DNA from: Pseudomonas chlororaphis
Lineage (GTDB): Bacteria; Pseudomonadota; Gammaproteobacteria; Pseudomonadales; Pseudomonadaceae
Reading direction: 5' to 3'
Length of the DNA stretch: 64,000 bases
Assembly: GCF_003731765.1 (NCBI RefSeq)
Contig: NZ_MOAL01000002.1
Coordinates: 434,001 to 498,000, forward strand
Shown here piece by piece: positions 35,653-44,541 of this stretch. The notes below the pieces were generated by a model. The model worked only from the letters and a program-made list of their open reading frames with translations, was not told the DNA's origin and searched no databases. A program made the translations under genes and the position numbers. How positions within the stretch are numbered: the first letter of the stretch is position 1; each line of letters opens with the position of its first letter.

Positions 35653-35701
35653 GCGGGCCAGGCCGTCCCTGCAGTATCCCTGCTGGAACGGGCTGGCCCG
35701 C
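35653..35701. repeat. Long imperfect inverted repeat after fadD2
   Basis: Arms of about 17 bp match at 15 positions (GCGGGCCAGGCCGTCCC against its partner) with a 15-nt loop. It lies 22 bp past the fadD2 stop; it could terminate fadD2 or protect its mRNA end. Confidence 0.7.
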
Positions 35702-35722
35702 GGTCAAACAGCGGCAGTTTGA

Positions 35723-37411
35723 TCAGGCGATATCGCGCAACTCGCGACGCAGAATCTTGCCCACTGGCGTCATCGGCAGCGAGTCTCGCAACACAATGTG
35801 CTTCGGTACTTTGTAACCGGTGAAGTTCTCTTTGCAGTAAGCCTTGAGCTCTTCCAGGCTGACCCCCGCCTCACGGGCCACCACAAACAACTTCACTGCC
35901 TCTCCGGAACGCTCGTCCGGCACGCCGATGACCGCGCAGTTGGCGACGTTCGGGTGCGCCATGACCACGTCCTCGATCTCGTTGGGGTACACGTTGAAAC
36001 CCGAGACGATGATCATGTCCTTCTTGCGGTCGACAATGCGCACGAAACCATCCTCATCGATCACCCCGATATCCCCAGACTTGAACCAGCCTTCGGCATC
36101 CAGCACCTCGGCCGTGGCGTCGGCTTTCTGCCAATAGCCCTTCATGATCTGCGGGCCCTTGATGCACAGTTCACCGCGCTCGCCCAAAGGCTGCTCGACG
36201 CCCTCATCATTGATCACCTTCAACGTGGTACCCGGCACCGGCATGCCCACCGTGCCCAGGCGCGACTTGTCGCCATAGGGGTTGGTGCAGGCCACCGGCG
36301 AGGTTTCGGTCAACCCGTAGCCTTCAGTGATGCGGCAACCGGTCAAGCTCTGCCAGCGCTCGGCGGTGGCCTTGACCAGCGCGGTGCCGCCCGAGTTGGT
36401 GAGCTTGAGGTGAGAGAAATCCAGGGTCTTGAACTGCGGATGCTCCATCAGCGCCACGAACAGGGTGTTGAGCCCGAGCAGGGCCGAGAACTGCCATTTG
36501 CCCAGTTCCTTGATAAAGCCGCCAATGTCCCGTGGGTTGGTGATCAGCACGTTGTGGTTGCCGGTGACCATCATGCACATGCAGTTCGCGGTGAAGGCAT
36601 AGATGTGATACAGCGGCAGCGGCGCGATCATCACCTCCTGGCCTTCACGCAGCAGCGGGTGACCGTCCGGCCCCAACTGCCCCAGGCAGGCCCGAGCCTG
36701 TTGCATGTTGGCCACCAGGTTGCCGTGAGTCAGCATCGCGCCCTTGGCCAGGCCCGTGGTGCCACCGGTGTATTGCAGCACGGCGATATCATCGAGGCCG
36801 GCCTGGAGCGGCTGGATGTTCTGGCCACGGCCCAGGCGCAATGCACTCTTGAAGCCAATGGCCTGGGGCAGTTGATAGGCCGGCACCATCTTCTTGACCT
36901 TGTCCACCAGGGTATTGACCAGCCAGCCCTTGGGGCCCGACATCAGGTCGCCCATCTTGGCTTCGATCAGGTACTGGATATCAGTGTCCGCCAGCACTTC
37001 CTGGACCTTCTGCCCGAACAGGTTCATGTACACCAAGGCCCGCGCCCCGGAGTCCTTGAACTGGTGGCGCATCTCCCGGGGGGTGTACAGCGGGTTGGTG
37101 TTGACCACGATCAGCCCGGCGCGCAGGGCGCCAAACACGGCGATCGGGTAATGCAGGACGTTGGGCATCTGCACCGCAATGCGATCGCCCGGAGCCAGGT
37201 CAGTGTGGTTTTGCAGGTAGCCGGCGAACGCCGCGCTGTAGCGTTCCAGTTCGGCGTAAGTGAGGGTCACCCCCATATTGCTGAAGGCCGGGCGGTCGGC
37301 GAATTTCTTGCAGGAACGTTCGAACACCTCGATCACCGACTTGTAGGCCCCCAGGTCAATATCGTGGGGCACGCCGGCCGGGCGCTTATCATTCCAGAAA
37401 TCAGGTTGCAT
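35723..37411 (-). CDS. fadD2: Long-chain acyl-CoA synthetase FadD2
   Basis: Acyl-CoA ligase of 562 residues, same length as fadD1. It starts MQPDFWNDKRPAGVPHDID; adenylation motif YTGGTTGLAKGAMLTHGNLVANM, GYGLTETSPVACTNPYG and DRKKDMIIVSGFNVYPNEIED. AGAGGA lies 8 nt before ATG 37411. It is a tandem duplicate of fadD1; the two P. putida-type enzymes differ in chain-length preference. An AAGAATAA motif touches the start codon. Confidence 0.93.
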   Translation of the reverse strand: MQPDFWNDKRPAGVPHDIDLGAYKSVIEVFERSCKKFADRPAFSNMGVTLTYAELERYSAAFAGYLQNHTDLAPGDRIAVQMPNVLHYPIAVFGALRAGLIVVNTNPLYTPREMRHQFKDSGARALVYMNLFGQKVQEVLADTDIQYLIEAKMGDLMSGPKGWLVNTLVDKVKKMVPAYQLPQAIGFKSALRLGRGQNIQPLQAGLDDIAVLQYTGGTTGLAKGAMLTHGNLVANMQQARACLGQLGPDGHPLLREGQEVMIAPLPLYHIYAFTANCMCMMVTGNHNVLITNPRDIGGFIKELGKWQFSALLGLNTLFVALMEHPQFKTLDFSHLKLTNSGGTALVKATAERWQSLTGCRITEGYGLTETSPVACTNPYGDKSRLGTVGMPVPGTTLKVINDEGVEQPLGERGELCIKGPQIMKGYWQKADATAEVLDAEGWFKSGDIGVIDEDGFVRIVDRKKDMIIVSGFNVYPNEIEDVVMAHPNVANCAVIGVPDERSGEAVKLFVVAREAGVSLEELKAYCKENFTGYKVPKHIVLRDSLPMTPVGKILRRELRDIA

Positions 37412-37418
37412 TATTCTT
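37411..37418 (-). promoter_or_regulatory. CA motif at fadD2 start
   Basis: AAGAATAA on the minus strand immediately before the ATG and after the Shine-Dalgarno, a fit to AAnAAnAA. Confidence 0.4.
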
Positions 37419-37622
37419 GTCCTCTTTACCTGAGCGGTCCGAGCCACCTCTGTAACGCTGCCAGAGGCGGGGCTCTCCGGACGTTAGCAGCTATAGCGAT
37501 TCAGGCAAATATAAGGGCCAGCTTCATAGATTCCGTGAATCTCGCTTCCCAGCCGCTCGCGAATCGGACGGCCCTATGGGGATGAGCTATACAATGCAGC
37601 GTCTGCGAGTAAAGGAACCGCC

Positions 37623-38567
37623 ATGATCCACGATACTTTCTGGCTCACCCTGAACGACCACAGCCGCCTCTACGTCAACCAGTGGTTGCCCGAGGGCCCG
37701 CTCAAGGCCTTGATCCTGCTGTCCCACGGCATGGCCGAGCACAGCGGTCGCTATCAACGGCTGGCGTCGGCGCTCTGTGCCGAAGGTTATGGCGTGTACG
37801 CAGCGGACCAGCGCGGCCATGGCCAGAGCGCTGTCCAAGGGGTGCTTGGCCACTACGCGGACCAGGGCGGCTGGAGCAAAGTGGTCGGCGACCTGGCCAG
37901 CCTCAACCAGCACATCGGCCAGCAGCACCCGGGGGTTCCCATGGTGCTGCTGGGCCACAGCATGGGCAGCTACATCGCCCAGGCCTACCTGCTGCACCAC
38001 AGCGCCAGCCTGTTCGGGGCGATTCTCAGCGGCTCCAACTTCCAGCCGGTGGCGCTGTACCGCGCCGCCAGCCTGATCGCCCGCTTCGAACGCCGGCGCC
38101 AGGGCCCACAGGGGCGCAGTGCACTGATCGACTGGCTGTCCTTCGGCTCCTTCAACAAAGCCTTCAAACCCAACCGCACGCGCTTCGACTGGCTGAGCCG
38201 CGACCCGGACGAAGTGGACAAGTACGTCAATGACCCGCTGTGCGGCTTTCGCTGCACCAACCAGTTGTGGATCGACCTCTTGGGCGGCCTGCAGCAAATC
38301 AGTAAACCGGCCAACCTGGCACAGATCGACCCGGGCCTGCCGTTACTGATCATGGGCGGTGAATGTGATCCGGTGAGCAATGGCACGCGTCTCAAGGATC
38401 TGGCCGACGCCTTGCGTCAGGCCGGCAGCCAGTGCCTGCAATTGAATATCTACCCTCAGGCGCGCCACGAACTGTTCAATGAAAGCAATCGAGAGGCGGT
38501 GACGGCCGATATCCTGGCCTGGCTGGAACAGGCGCTGGAGCACCGCAGGCCCGCCCGATCAGAATAA
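37623..38567 (+). CDS. Monoacylglycerol-lipase-like alpha/beta hydrolase
   Basis: Serine hydrolase of 314 residues of the hydrolase_4 (lysophospholipase/monoglyceride lipase) type. LSHGMAEHSGRYQRLASAL starts the fold, the nucleophile elbow is GHSMGSYIAQ (about 103-112), and ECDPVSNG and YPQARHELFNES carry acid and histidine. AAAGGA lies before the ATG. It is divergent from fadD2 and followed by phaJ, so a role in releasing or recycling fatty acids is likely; PA3301 of P. aeruginosa has the same place. Confidence 0.9.
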   Translation: MIHDTFWLTLNDHSRLYVNQWLPEGPLKALILLSHGMAEHSGRYQRLASALCAEGYGVYAADQRGHGQSAVQGVLGHYADQGGWSKVVGDLASLNQHIGQQHPGVPMVLLGHSMGSYIAQAYLLHHSASLFGAILSGSNFQPVALYRAASLIARFERRRQGPQGRSALIDWLSFGSFNKAFKPNRTRFDWLSRDPDEVDKYVNDPLCGFRCTNQLWIDLLGGLQQISKPANLAQIDPGLPLLIMGGECDPVSNGTRLKDLADALRQAGSQCLQLNIYPQARHELFNESNREAVTADILAWLEQALEHRRPARSE

Positions 38568-38621
38568 TAATAACGTTTATAATCAGTACTTTACCGTGAT
38601 TACACAGAGGATTTCAGCGAG

Positions 38622-39092
38622 ATGACCCAGGTTACCAACACCCCTTACGAAGCCCTCGAAGTGGGCCAGACCGCCAGCTACAGCAAGACCGTGGAAGAAC
38701 GCGATATCCAGCTGTTTGCCGCCATGTCCGGCGACCACAACCCCGTGCACCTGGACCCCGAGTTCGCCGCTGCCAGCATGTTCAAGGAGCGCATCGCCCA
38801 CGGCATGTTCAGTGGCGCGCTGATCAGTGCCGCCGTGGCCTGCGAACTGCCTGGGCCGGGCACCATCTACCTGGGCCAGCAAATGAGCTTCCAGAAACCG
38901 GTGAAGATCGGCGACACCTTGACCGTGCGCCTGGAAATCCTCGAAAAGCTGCCGAAATTCCGCGTACGCATCGCCACCCGCGTCTTCAACCAGCGCGACG
39001 AACTGGTGGTGGACGGCGAAGCCGAGATCCTCGCCCCACGCAAACAACAGACCGTGACCCTGCCGACCTTGCCCGCCATCAGCATCGGTTGA
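38622..39092 (+). CDS. phaJ: (R)-specific enoyl-CoA hydratase PhaJ
   Basis: MaoC-fold hydratase of 156 residues that converts trans-2-enoyl-CoA to (R)-3-hydroxyacyl-CoA, linking beta-oxidation to polyhydroxyalkanoate synthesis. The hydratase-2 motif is LFAAMSGDHNPVHLD, with the catalytic Asp37/His42 pair (by position in the motif). It continues ERIAHGMFSGALISAAVACELPGPGTIYLGQ, matching PhaJ1 of P. aeruginosa as I recall it. AGAGGA precedes the gene; TATAAT at 38578 could be its own -10 box. Confidence 0.9.
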   Translation: MTQVTNTPYEALEVGQTASYSKTVEERDIQLFAAMSGDHNPVHLDPEFAAASMFKERIAHGMFSGALISAAVACELPGPGTIYLGQQMSFQKPVKIGDTLTVRLEILEKLPKFRVRIATRVFNQRDELVVDGEAEILAPRKQQTVTLPTLPAISIG

Positions 39093-39119
39093 GCGTGCCG
39101 GAGCCGGCTTTCCGGCTCC

Positions 39120-39983
39120 TCAACGCCCCCCTTCCTGAACCTGCACGCTGGCGGTCATGCCGGCGCTCAGGTTGACCCCTTCCGGTACCTTGTCGAGCTG
39201 GATCCGCACCGGAATCCGCTGGGCCAGGCGCACCCAGTTGAAGGTCGGTTCGACGTCCGCCAGCAACTGCCCGTCCGGGGTGGCGTTGCGATCGGTGATG
39301 CCGCGGCTGATGCTCTCCACGTGACCTTCCAGGGCCTCGCCGGCACTCATCAGCCAGACCTTCACCGGGTCGCCGACGCGGATCCGCGGCAGCTTGGTCT
39401 CCTCGAAATACGCCTGCACGTAGAAGGTCGAATCATCGATCAAGGCCATCACCGGCTGCCCCGCGTTCACGTAGTTGCCTTCGGCCAGACGCAGGTTGGT
39501 GATATGCCCGCTACGGGGCGCATGCACTTGGCTGCGAGCCAGGTTGAGTGCGGCGACCTTGGCTTCGGCCTGGGCCTCGCGCAATTCCCCACGGGCGATG
39601 CCGGCGTTGATTTGGGCGTTCTCACGCAGCTCCGCACTGATGGCCTGTGGGCCCAGGCTGGCGCGACGGCTGGCCTCATGCTCACGCAGGCTGAGTTGCT
39701 GCTGCCGGGTCTGGACCACCGCCTGGGCTTTATCCAGCGCCGCTTCAAAACGGTCGCGGTCGATGCTCAGCAACAGCTCGCCGGCCTTGACCTGCTGGTT
39801 GTCCCGGGCCTTGAGCTCACGCACCCAGCCGGACACATCCGGGGCGACCACCACCACGTCAGCGCGAATTCGCGCATCCCGGGTCCAGGGCGTGAGCATG
39901 TAGTACTGCCACAGGTGGAAGCCGGCAAACACCGCTACAGCCACCAGGCACAGGGTAAAGGCGACACGAACAGGTGTGCGCAT
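39120..39983 (-). CDS. HlyD/AaeA-type efflux adaptor
   Basis: Membrane-fusion protein of 287 residues bridging inner-membrane pump and outer membrane. One N-terminal helix (VAFTLCLVAVAVFAGFHLW), then the lipoyl half VVVVAPDVSGWVRELKARDNQQVKAGELLLSID, a helical hairpin, and the second lipoyl half VHAPRSGHITNLRLAEGNYV. Last of three genes FUSC, DUF1656, HlyD. The AaeAB-like set exports aromatic acids in relatives. Confidence 0.9.
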   Translation of the reverse strand: MRTPVRVAFTLCLVAVAVFAGFHLWQYYMLTPWTRDARIRADVVVVAPDVSGWVRELKARDNQQVKAGELLLSIDRDRFEAALDKAQAVVQTRQQQLSLREHEASRRASLGPQAISAELRENAQINAGIARGELREAQAEAKVAALNLARSQVHAPRSGHITNLRLAEGNYVNAGQPVMALIDDSTFYVQAYFEETKLPRIRVGDPVKVWLMSAGEALEGHVESISRGITDRNATPDGQLLADVEPTFNWVRLAQRIPVRIQLDKVPEGVNLSAGMTASVQVQEGGR

Positions 39984-39993
39984 GAATCACTCC

Positions 39994-40200
39994 TTATAAA
40001 GGACCGAGCACCACGGTGATCACGGTCAAAACACAGACATACAACGCACAATCGAACAACGCTTCGTGCCAGATCCAACGCCCCAGGGGCGTGACACGCA
40101 ACAGCAGGCGCAGGCCCATGGTCAGCACCAACGCCAGTAACACATCAATCAGAAACGGGCTGAGCAACACCCCGCCCAACGACCACTCACGCAACCCCAT
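39994..40200 (-). CDS. DUF1656 membrane protein
   Basis: Protein of 68 residues with two hydrophobic helices (FLIDVLLALVLTMGLRLLL and LYVCVLTVITVVLGPL), the size and layout of DUF1656/AaeX proteins. It overlaps the FUSC gene by 14 nt and precedes the adaptor by 10 nt. It accompanies FUSC pumps but its role is unknown. Confidence 0.9.
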   Translation of the reverse strand: MGLREWSLGGVLLSPFLIDVLLALVLTMGLRLLLRVTPLGRWIWHEALFDCALYVCVLTVITVVLGPL

Positions 40201-42184
40201 GACCTTCCTCCTGCTGCCGGCACCAGCGGCGCCAGCTGTTTTGCAATTGCACCACGGCGCCCAGGGCCAGCTTCAGCGCATCGCTGGGCGGCAACTGCCC
40301 CAGGGCCTGGAGCAAGTCGGCCGATGCCTGTTGCAGGTCATCCTCGCGATTGGCTGCCGGGCCTTGCTCAAGAACCTGTTCCAGGTGTTCGAAATACGCC
40401 CGCTGCTCAACGCTGAGGGGCACCTGGGCCACCGCCAGGCTCAAGCGCAGGTGCAGTAACTCATCGCCAATGTCCAACCCGAGCAAACCGTCGTCCCAGC
40501 GACTGCGGGCCTGCTCCGGCAGCTCCGGGTAATGCCGCGCCAGTTGCAGCAGCCGATCGGCCATGCGCCCACCGAACCAGCTTTCAGCGCCCCGCAGGTT
40601 ACGGCGGGTCAGGCGCACCAGATCATGCAGGGTCGCCGCCAGCAGGCGCCGCCCATGCCAGGCCGGGTCCCGCAGGATCAAGAGGTTGAAGGCCAGGACC
40701 GCCGCGCCCACCCCGAGCACCATGGCCTGGGCGTTATTGAAGAAACTGGCGACATCGAACGTCATGTGGTTCTGCGGCGAAATCAGCACCACAAAATGCA
40801 GGCAGAACGAGGTCGCCGTGGCGCCGGTCTGCGGCTTGGCCATGCCCAGGGCACCAAAGAACAGCGGCACGCCCAAGGCCATGGCCAACAGGGCAAAACC
40901 GCTCCACTGCGGCAATAGAATCTGCCCCACGACAAACGCCACCGGCACCGCCAGGAAGATCCCGCGCATAAAGCTCATGCCGATCTGCGCCCCGTTTTCC
41001 CGGCTGGCAAACAGGCTGCACACCACGCACGTGAGCAACATCGCCCCCGAAGCGGCCGGCCAGGCGGTGGCCATCCAGAAGCTCGCCACAGTCAGAAAGG
41101 CCAAGGCACTGCGCGCACCAAACACCAACGCTAGGGACAGGTCCCGATGAGGCGCCAGGGTTGCCGGTTGCTCTGCCGGCGAGTAGCCCTGCTCCACGGC
41201 CTGCAAGGCATTGCTGGCGGCCATGGCGGTGTCCAGCAACAGGGCGAAACGCGCCAGGCAGTAACTTTGCGCCGAGCTGATCTGCGGCTCATGGGACGCA
41301 TCCAGCAAGCGCAGGCGCAGCAACTGCAGGGTGGCCGGATCGGCGGTGGTCAGGGCCTCTTGCACCTCGTCCATCCAGGGCTGCAATTGAGCGGCCTGGG
41401 CCTCGTCCAGTTGCTTCCATTGGCGCCGCACCGAACGCGAGATGCGCAGCAGCATCAGCAACTTCTGGCTCAGGCCACTGATGCCCCGGGCCCGCTGACG
41501 CCCCTGGCGCCCTTCGAACCAGGCGTGCTCACGCTGGGCGTCCACGGCCACAATACGCCCGAGGATTTCCAGCAAGCCCTGGCGCGCCTGGGCATCACCA
41601 GCCAAGGTCGCCCGTGCCGCCTGCAAACCGCTGAGCCAGGCGCTGCGGGCCTGAGCGGACAACTGACGCTCAACATGCATCGGCCAAAGCAAGGCACTGC
41701 TGGCCGTGGCGCAAATGATTCCAAGGGAGATTTCCGTGCAGCGGGCCACCGCCTGATCGAACACATTCAGCGGGTGACTGATGGCCGGCAACGCAATAAT
41801 CGCCACGGTGTAGCCGGCCAACACAAAGGAATAGGACCAGGCACTGCGCAACAGCGTGGAGCTGGCGGTGCACAGCCCCAGCCAAAGGGCCAGGGCCAAT
41901 AGGAACAGCCAAGGGGTCTGGGCGAACAGCCCCATGAACAGCACCGACATCAAGGTGCCGACCAAGGTACCCAATAAGCGGGCCAGGCCTTTTTGCAGGA
42001 CCATGCCCGACAACGGCTGGGCAACGATGATCGAGGTCATCAAGGCCCAGGCCGGCTGCTCCAGGCCCCAACGCAAGGCCAGCCACAAGGCCGCGCCACC
42101 ACCGAGCACGGTCTTGATCGCAAACTGCACGGCAGCCAGGTTGGGCGCAAGCAACGCCTGCAAAGTGATACGCACGAAGAGCAC
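40187..42184 (-). CDS. FUSC-family (AaeB-like) efflux permease
   Basis: Inner-membrane pump of about 665 residues with two blocks of hydrophobic helices (FAIKTVLGGGAALWLALRW near the N-terminus, and SALAFLTVASFWMATAWPAA around residue 360) separated by a long cytoplasmic helical region, as in AaeB/YccS. Start GTG 42184; a GTG three codons later (42175) has AAGG 8 nt upstream and may be the real one. First gene of its operon; a perfect palindrome lies 59 bp upstream. Confidence 0.88.
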   Translation of the reverse strand: MLFVRITLQALLAPNLAAVQFAIKTVLGGGAALWLALRWGLEQPAWALMTSIIVAQPLSGMVLQKGLARLLGTLVGTLMSVLFMGLFAQTPWLFLLALALWLGLCTASSTLLRSAWSYSFVLAGYTVAIIALPAISHPLNVFDQAVARCTEISLGIICATASSALLWPMHVERQLSAQARSAWLSGLQAARATLAGDAQARQGLLEILGRIVAVDAQREHAWFEGRQGRQRARGISGLSQKLLMLLRISRSVRRQWKQLDEAQAAQLQPWMDEVQEALTTADPATLQLLRLRLLDASHEPQISSAQSYCLARFALLLDTAMAASNALQAVEQGYSPAEQPATLAPHRDLSLALVFGARSALAFLTVASFWMATAWPAASGAMLLTCVVCSLFASRENGAQIGMSFMRGIFLAVPVAFVVGQILLPQWSGFALLAMALGVPLFFGALGMAKPQTGATATSFCLHFVVLISPQNHMTFDVASFFNNAQAMVLGVGAAVLAFNLLILRDPAWHGRRLLAATLHDLVRLTRRNLRGAESWFGGRMADRLLQLARHYPELPEQARSRWDDGLLGLDIGDELLHLRLSLAVAQVPLSVEQRAYFEHLEQVLEQGPAANREDDLQQASADLLQALGQLPPSDALKLALGAVVQLQNSWRRWCRQQEEGHGVA

Positions 42185-42243
42185 CTTGGGAAGGACAGAA
42201 TAACCATAGTCGGAACGCGCCGAGAGGCGGCACGAACTAATTA

Positions 42244-42255
42244 TTAGCTAGCTAA
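42244..42255. promoter_or_regulatory. Perfect palindrome ahead of FUSC operon
   Basis: TTAGCTAGCTAA is self-complementary and sits in an AT-rich patch (AATTATTAGCTAGCTAAC), where the promoter should be. Its type resembles MarR-family operators, but no MarR gene is nearby. Confidence 0.5.
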
Positions 42256-42289
42256 CTATTTGCCGTCCAGCGCTAAATGACAGGCACAA

Positions 42290-42316
42290 AAAAACGCCAG
42301 ACTGGCTGGCGTTTTT
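42290..42316. terminator. Terminator after the four-helix protein gene
   Basis: AAAAACGCCAG-ACTGG-CTGGCGTTTTT: 11-bp stem with T run, 17 bp past the stop of the minus-strand gene at 42333. Confidence 0.92.
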
Positions 42317-42332
42317 GACAGGCTTTTAGTGC

Positions 42333-42800
42333 TTAAGCGCGAGCACGAGCCTGGTTGCGCAGGGCTTTGACCTGATCGTGGTTACGCTGCACACCGTGGA
42401 ACTGACGCTCCACCAAGTCGCGAATACCCACCAGGTTATGCTTGTTGATTTTTTCCAGGGCGTCTTTGTAAGCCTTCAGGGCATGGTCTTCGCCACGCTC
42501 GGCTTCATTGAGCACGGCTTCTTCATCCTTGCCGGTCACCAAGGACTTCAGATCGACCCAACGACGGTGCAGGTCGCCGCTGATGCTGGTGGTGGTTTCC
42601 GGATCGCCGCCCATGGAGCGCACGGCGGTTTGCAGTTCAGCGGCCGCTGTGGCGCAGTCTGCCGCACGTTTGACGAACAGCGCCTTGAGCTCAGGGTGCT
42701 TGATGTCTTCGGCGCAGGTCTTGAAACCTTCCTGGCCGTCTTTGCTGGTTTCGATCAGATCGTTGAGGACCGAAATCGCTTCTTTATTCAAGTCAGTCAT
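42333..42800 (-). CDS. PA2169-type four-helix-bundle protein (DUF2383)
   Basis: Ferritin-like helical protein of 155 residues: MTDLNKEAISVLNDLIETSKDGQEGFKTCAEDIKHPELKALFVKRA is followed by helices with RRWVDLKSLVTGKDEEAVLNEAERGEDHALKAYKDAL. These match the PA2169/DUF2383 family. No canonical diiron ligands were verified. AAAGGA lies before the ATG. Often stress- or anaerobiosis-associated; function unknown. Confidence 0.88.
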   Translation of the reverse strand: MTDLNKEAISVLNDLIETSKDGQEGFKTCAEDIKHPELKALFVKRAADCATAAAELQTAVRSMGGDPETTTSISGDLHRRWVDLKSLVTGKDEEAVLNEAERGEDHALKAYKDALEKINKHNLVGIRDLVERQFHGVQRNHDQVKALRNQARARA

Positions 42801-43004
42801 TTTTCAATTCCTTTCAGGGTGGAGAGTTGCAATAGGTATTGCACCCGCCGTGCCAGGCTGGAATCGATTATTTATTCATTATTTATCAATAACTTATATT
42901 TTAAGCAAAAATCTGTATCCGCGTTATTTGCATGATCTGTCATTTGGCCTGCATGCAGAATGCCTGTATTTTCCAAAACGTTTGCCCTCACCCGACGTTG
43001 TGCC

Positions 43005-43241
43005 ATGAACCCTGAAAAGCTTGAACTCCTGATCACCCGTGAAATGCCCTTCGGCAAATACAAAGGCCGCATCCTCGCCGACTTGCCCGGGCCGTACCTC
43101 AACTGGTTCGCCCGCGAAGGTTTCCCCAAGGGCGAACTCGGCGGGTTGCTGGCCCTGATGCAAGAAATCGATCACAACGGCCTCTCCGACCTGCTGGACC
43201 CGCTGCGTGCCAAACACGGCAAGCCCAAGCCCCGCCACTGA
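43005..43241 (+). CDS. DUF3820 family protein
   Basis: Protein of 78 residues: MNPEKLELLITREMPFGKYKGRILADLPGPYLNWFAREGFPKGELGGLLALMQEID. The FGKYKGRxLxDLPxxYLxWF pattern is the DUF3820/QSregVF signature. Start ATG 43005 was chosen from the family N-terminus. It precedes the aminotransferase gene by 14 nt, so cotranscription is likely. Function unknown. Confidence 0.87.
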   Translation: MNPEKLELLITREMPFGKYKGRILADLPGPYLNWFAREGFPKGELGGLLALMQEIDHNGLSDLLDPLRAKHGKPKPRH

Positions 43242-43255
43242 CCCAGAGCCCTCCC

Positions 43256-44446
43256 ATGCCACCGAGCCCTGCTGCCCTCGCCCGCGATGAAACCTATTGG
43301 CAAGGCATTGCCCGGGGTTACGACCTGGAACCCGGCCCGATCAACCTGGAGAACGGCTACTTCGGGCGCATGAGCCGCCAGGTGCTGGAGCGCTACCAAC
43401 ACAATATTCAATGGGTCAACCGCAGCAACTCGGTGCTGGTGCGCCAGCGCTTCGAACAGGGCGAGGCCGAGCAGATCCGCCACCAACTGGCCGAGCTGAT
43501 GGGGGTGGCGGACAACGCCGTGGCCCTGACCCGCTGCGCCTCCGACGCCCTGCAATCCCTGATCCGCAACTACAACCGTCTGCAGCCTGGGGACCAGGTG
43601 CTGCTCAGCGACCTGGAATACGACACGGTGAAAAGCGCGGTGCGCTGGCTGGCGCGCTATCGCGGCGTGGAAGTGATCGAAATCACCCTGCCGCACCCTG
43701 CCAGTTTTGACAGCCTTGTTGACGCCTACACCCAGGCCTTCAAGGCCCATCCACGCCTGAAATTAATGGCCCTGACCTACGTCACCCACCGCAGCGGCCT
43801 GGTGATGCCCGTGCAAGCCATCGCCCAAATGGCCCGGGAACACGGGGTCGATGTGATTCTCGACGGCGCCCACGCCCTTGGGCAGATCGAGTTCGACCTG
43901 GAACAACTGGGCATCGCCTTCGCCGGCTTTAACCTGCACAAATGGCTGGGAGCGCCTCTGAGCCTGGGGTTTATCTACATCCATCCGCAGCGCTTGGCGG
44001 ACATTGACCCGGACATGGGCGAGTTCCATTTCCCAGAACAGGATGTGCGCTCACGCACGCCCTACAGCACCCCGAATATTCCGGCGCTGATGACCCTGCC
44101 CCTGGTGTTCGAGGAACACCGCGCCATGGGCGGCTCAGCAGTCAAGGGCGCACGCTTGAATTACCTGCGTGACAGCTGGGTCAGCGCGGTCCGGGGCTTA
44201 CCGGGCATCGAGGTCTTGACTCCGGATGACCCGCGCCTGTACTGCGGCATTACAGCGCTGCGCTTCACCCGCCAGGCGGACCAGCAGTTGATGGTCCAGC
44301 GCCTGCTGGAGGAGTACCAGTTGTTCACCGTGGCCCGCAGCGGCGCCGCGTTCGGGCCCTGTATTCGCGTCACCCCGGGGCTGGTCACGCCCCTGGAGCA
44401 CATCACGCAACTGATCCGGGCATTGCAGGCGCTGGCAGCCGAATAG
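43256..44446 (+). CDS. Class V PLP-dependent aminotransferase-fold enzyme
   Basis: Aminotransferase class V protein of 396 residues, of the isopenicillin-N-epimerase/cysteine-desulfurase fold. NLENGYFGRMSRQVLERY opens the fold, DGAHALGQIEFDLEQLGIAFAGFNLHKWLGAPLSLGFIYI holds the cofactor Asp/His and PLP lysine (NLHKWLG), and RVTPGLVTPLEHI is near the end. Reaction not assignable from sequence alone. It follows the DUF3820 gene. Confidence 0.87.
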   Translation: MPPSPAALARDETYWQGIARGYDLEPGPINLENGYFGRMSRQVLERYQHNIQWVNRSNSVLVRQRFEQGEAEQIRHQLAELMGVADNAVALTRCASDALQSLIRNYNRLQPGDQVLLSDLEYDTVKSAVRWLARYRGVEVIEITLPHPASFDSLVDAYTQAFKAHPRLKLMALTYVTHRSGLVMPVQAIAQMAREHGVDVILDGAHALGQIEFDLEQLGIAFAGFNLHKWLGAPLSLGFIYIHPQRLADIDPDMGEFHFPEQDVRSRTPYSTPNIPALMTLPLVFEEHRAMGGSAVKGARLNYLRDSWVSAVRGLPGIEVLTPDDPRLYCGITALRFTRQADQQLMVQRLLEEYQLFTVARSGAAFGPCIRVTPGLVTPLEHITQLIRALQALAAE

Positions 44447-44470
44447 GCAGCGCAACACTTTTCTCCAGGC

Positions 44471-44503
44471 AAAAAAAAACGGTGCACCGACCAAGCGCAC
44501 CGT
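44471..44503 (-). terminator. Terminator of the zwf-pgl-eda operon
   Basis: On the minus strand ACGGTGC pairs with GCACCGT and nine T follow. It lies 39 bp past the eda stop, and can also end the convergent aminotransferase transcript less efficiently. Confidence 0.9.
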
Positions 44504-44541
44504 AAAGCCGTAGAACACACCAACGAAATCGAGTTAAAGCA

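Larger units (their letters stand above)
35379..35722. other. 344-bp intergenic region between fadD2 and fadD1
   Basis: No gene seen. It holds an AATAATAA tract (35427-35434), an AT-rich stretch near 35550-35610 that may be the fadD1 promoter, and a long imperfect hairpin (35653-35701). No PsrA-type G/CAAAC-GTTTG/C box was recognised. Confidence 0.6.

Noticed and set aside
35379..35722. PsrA operator for the fadD genes
   Set aside because: No G/CAAAC-N2-4-GTTTG/C sequence was found by eye in either fadD upstream region.
35798..37585. Open frame of about 595 codons on the plus strand, opposite fadD2
   Set aside because: Antisense shadow of a complete acyl-CoA ligase.
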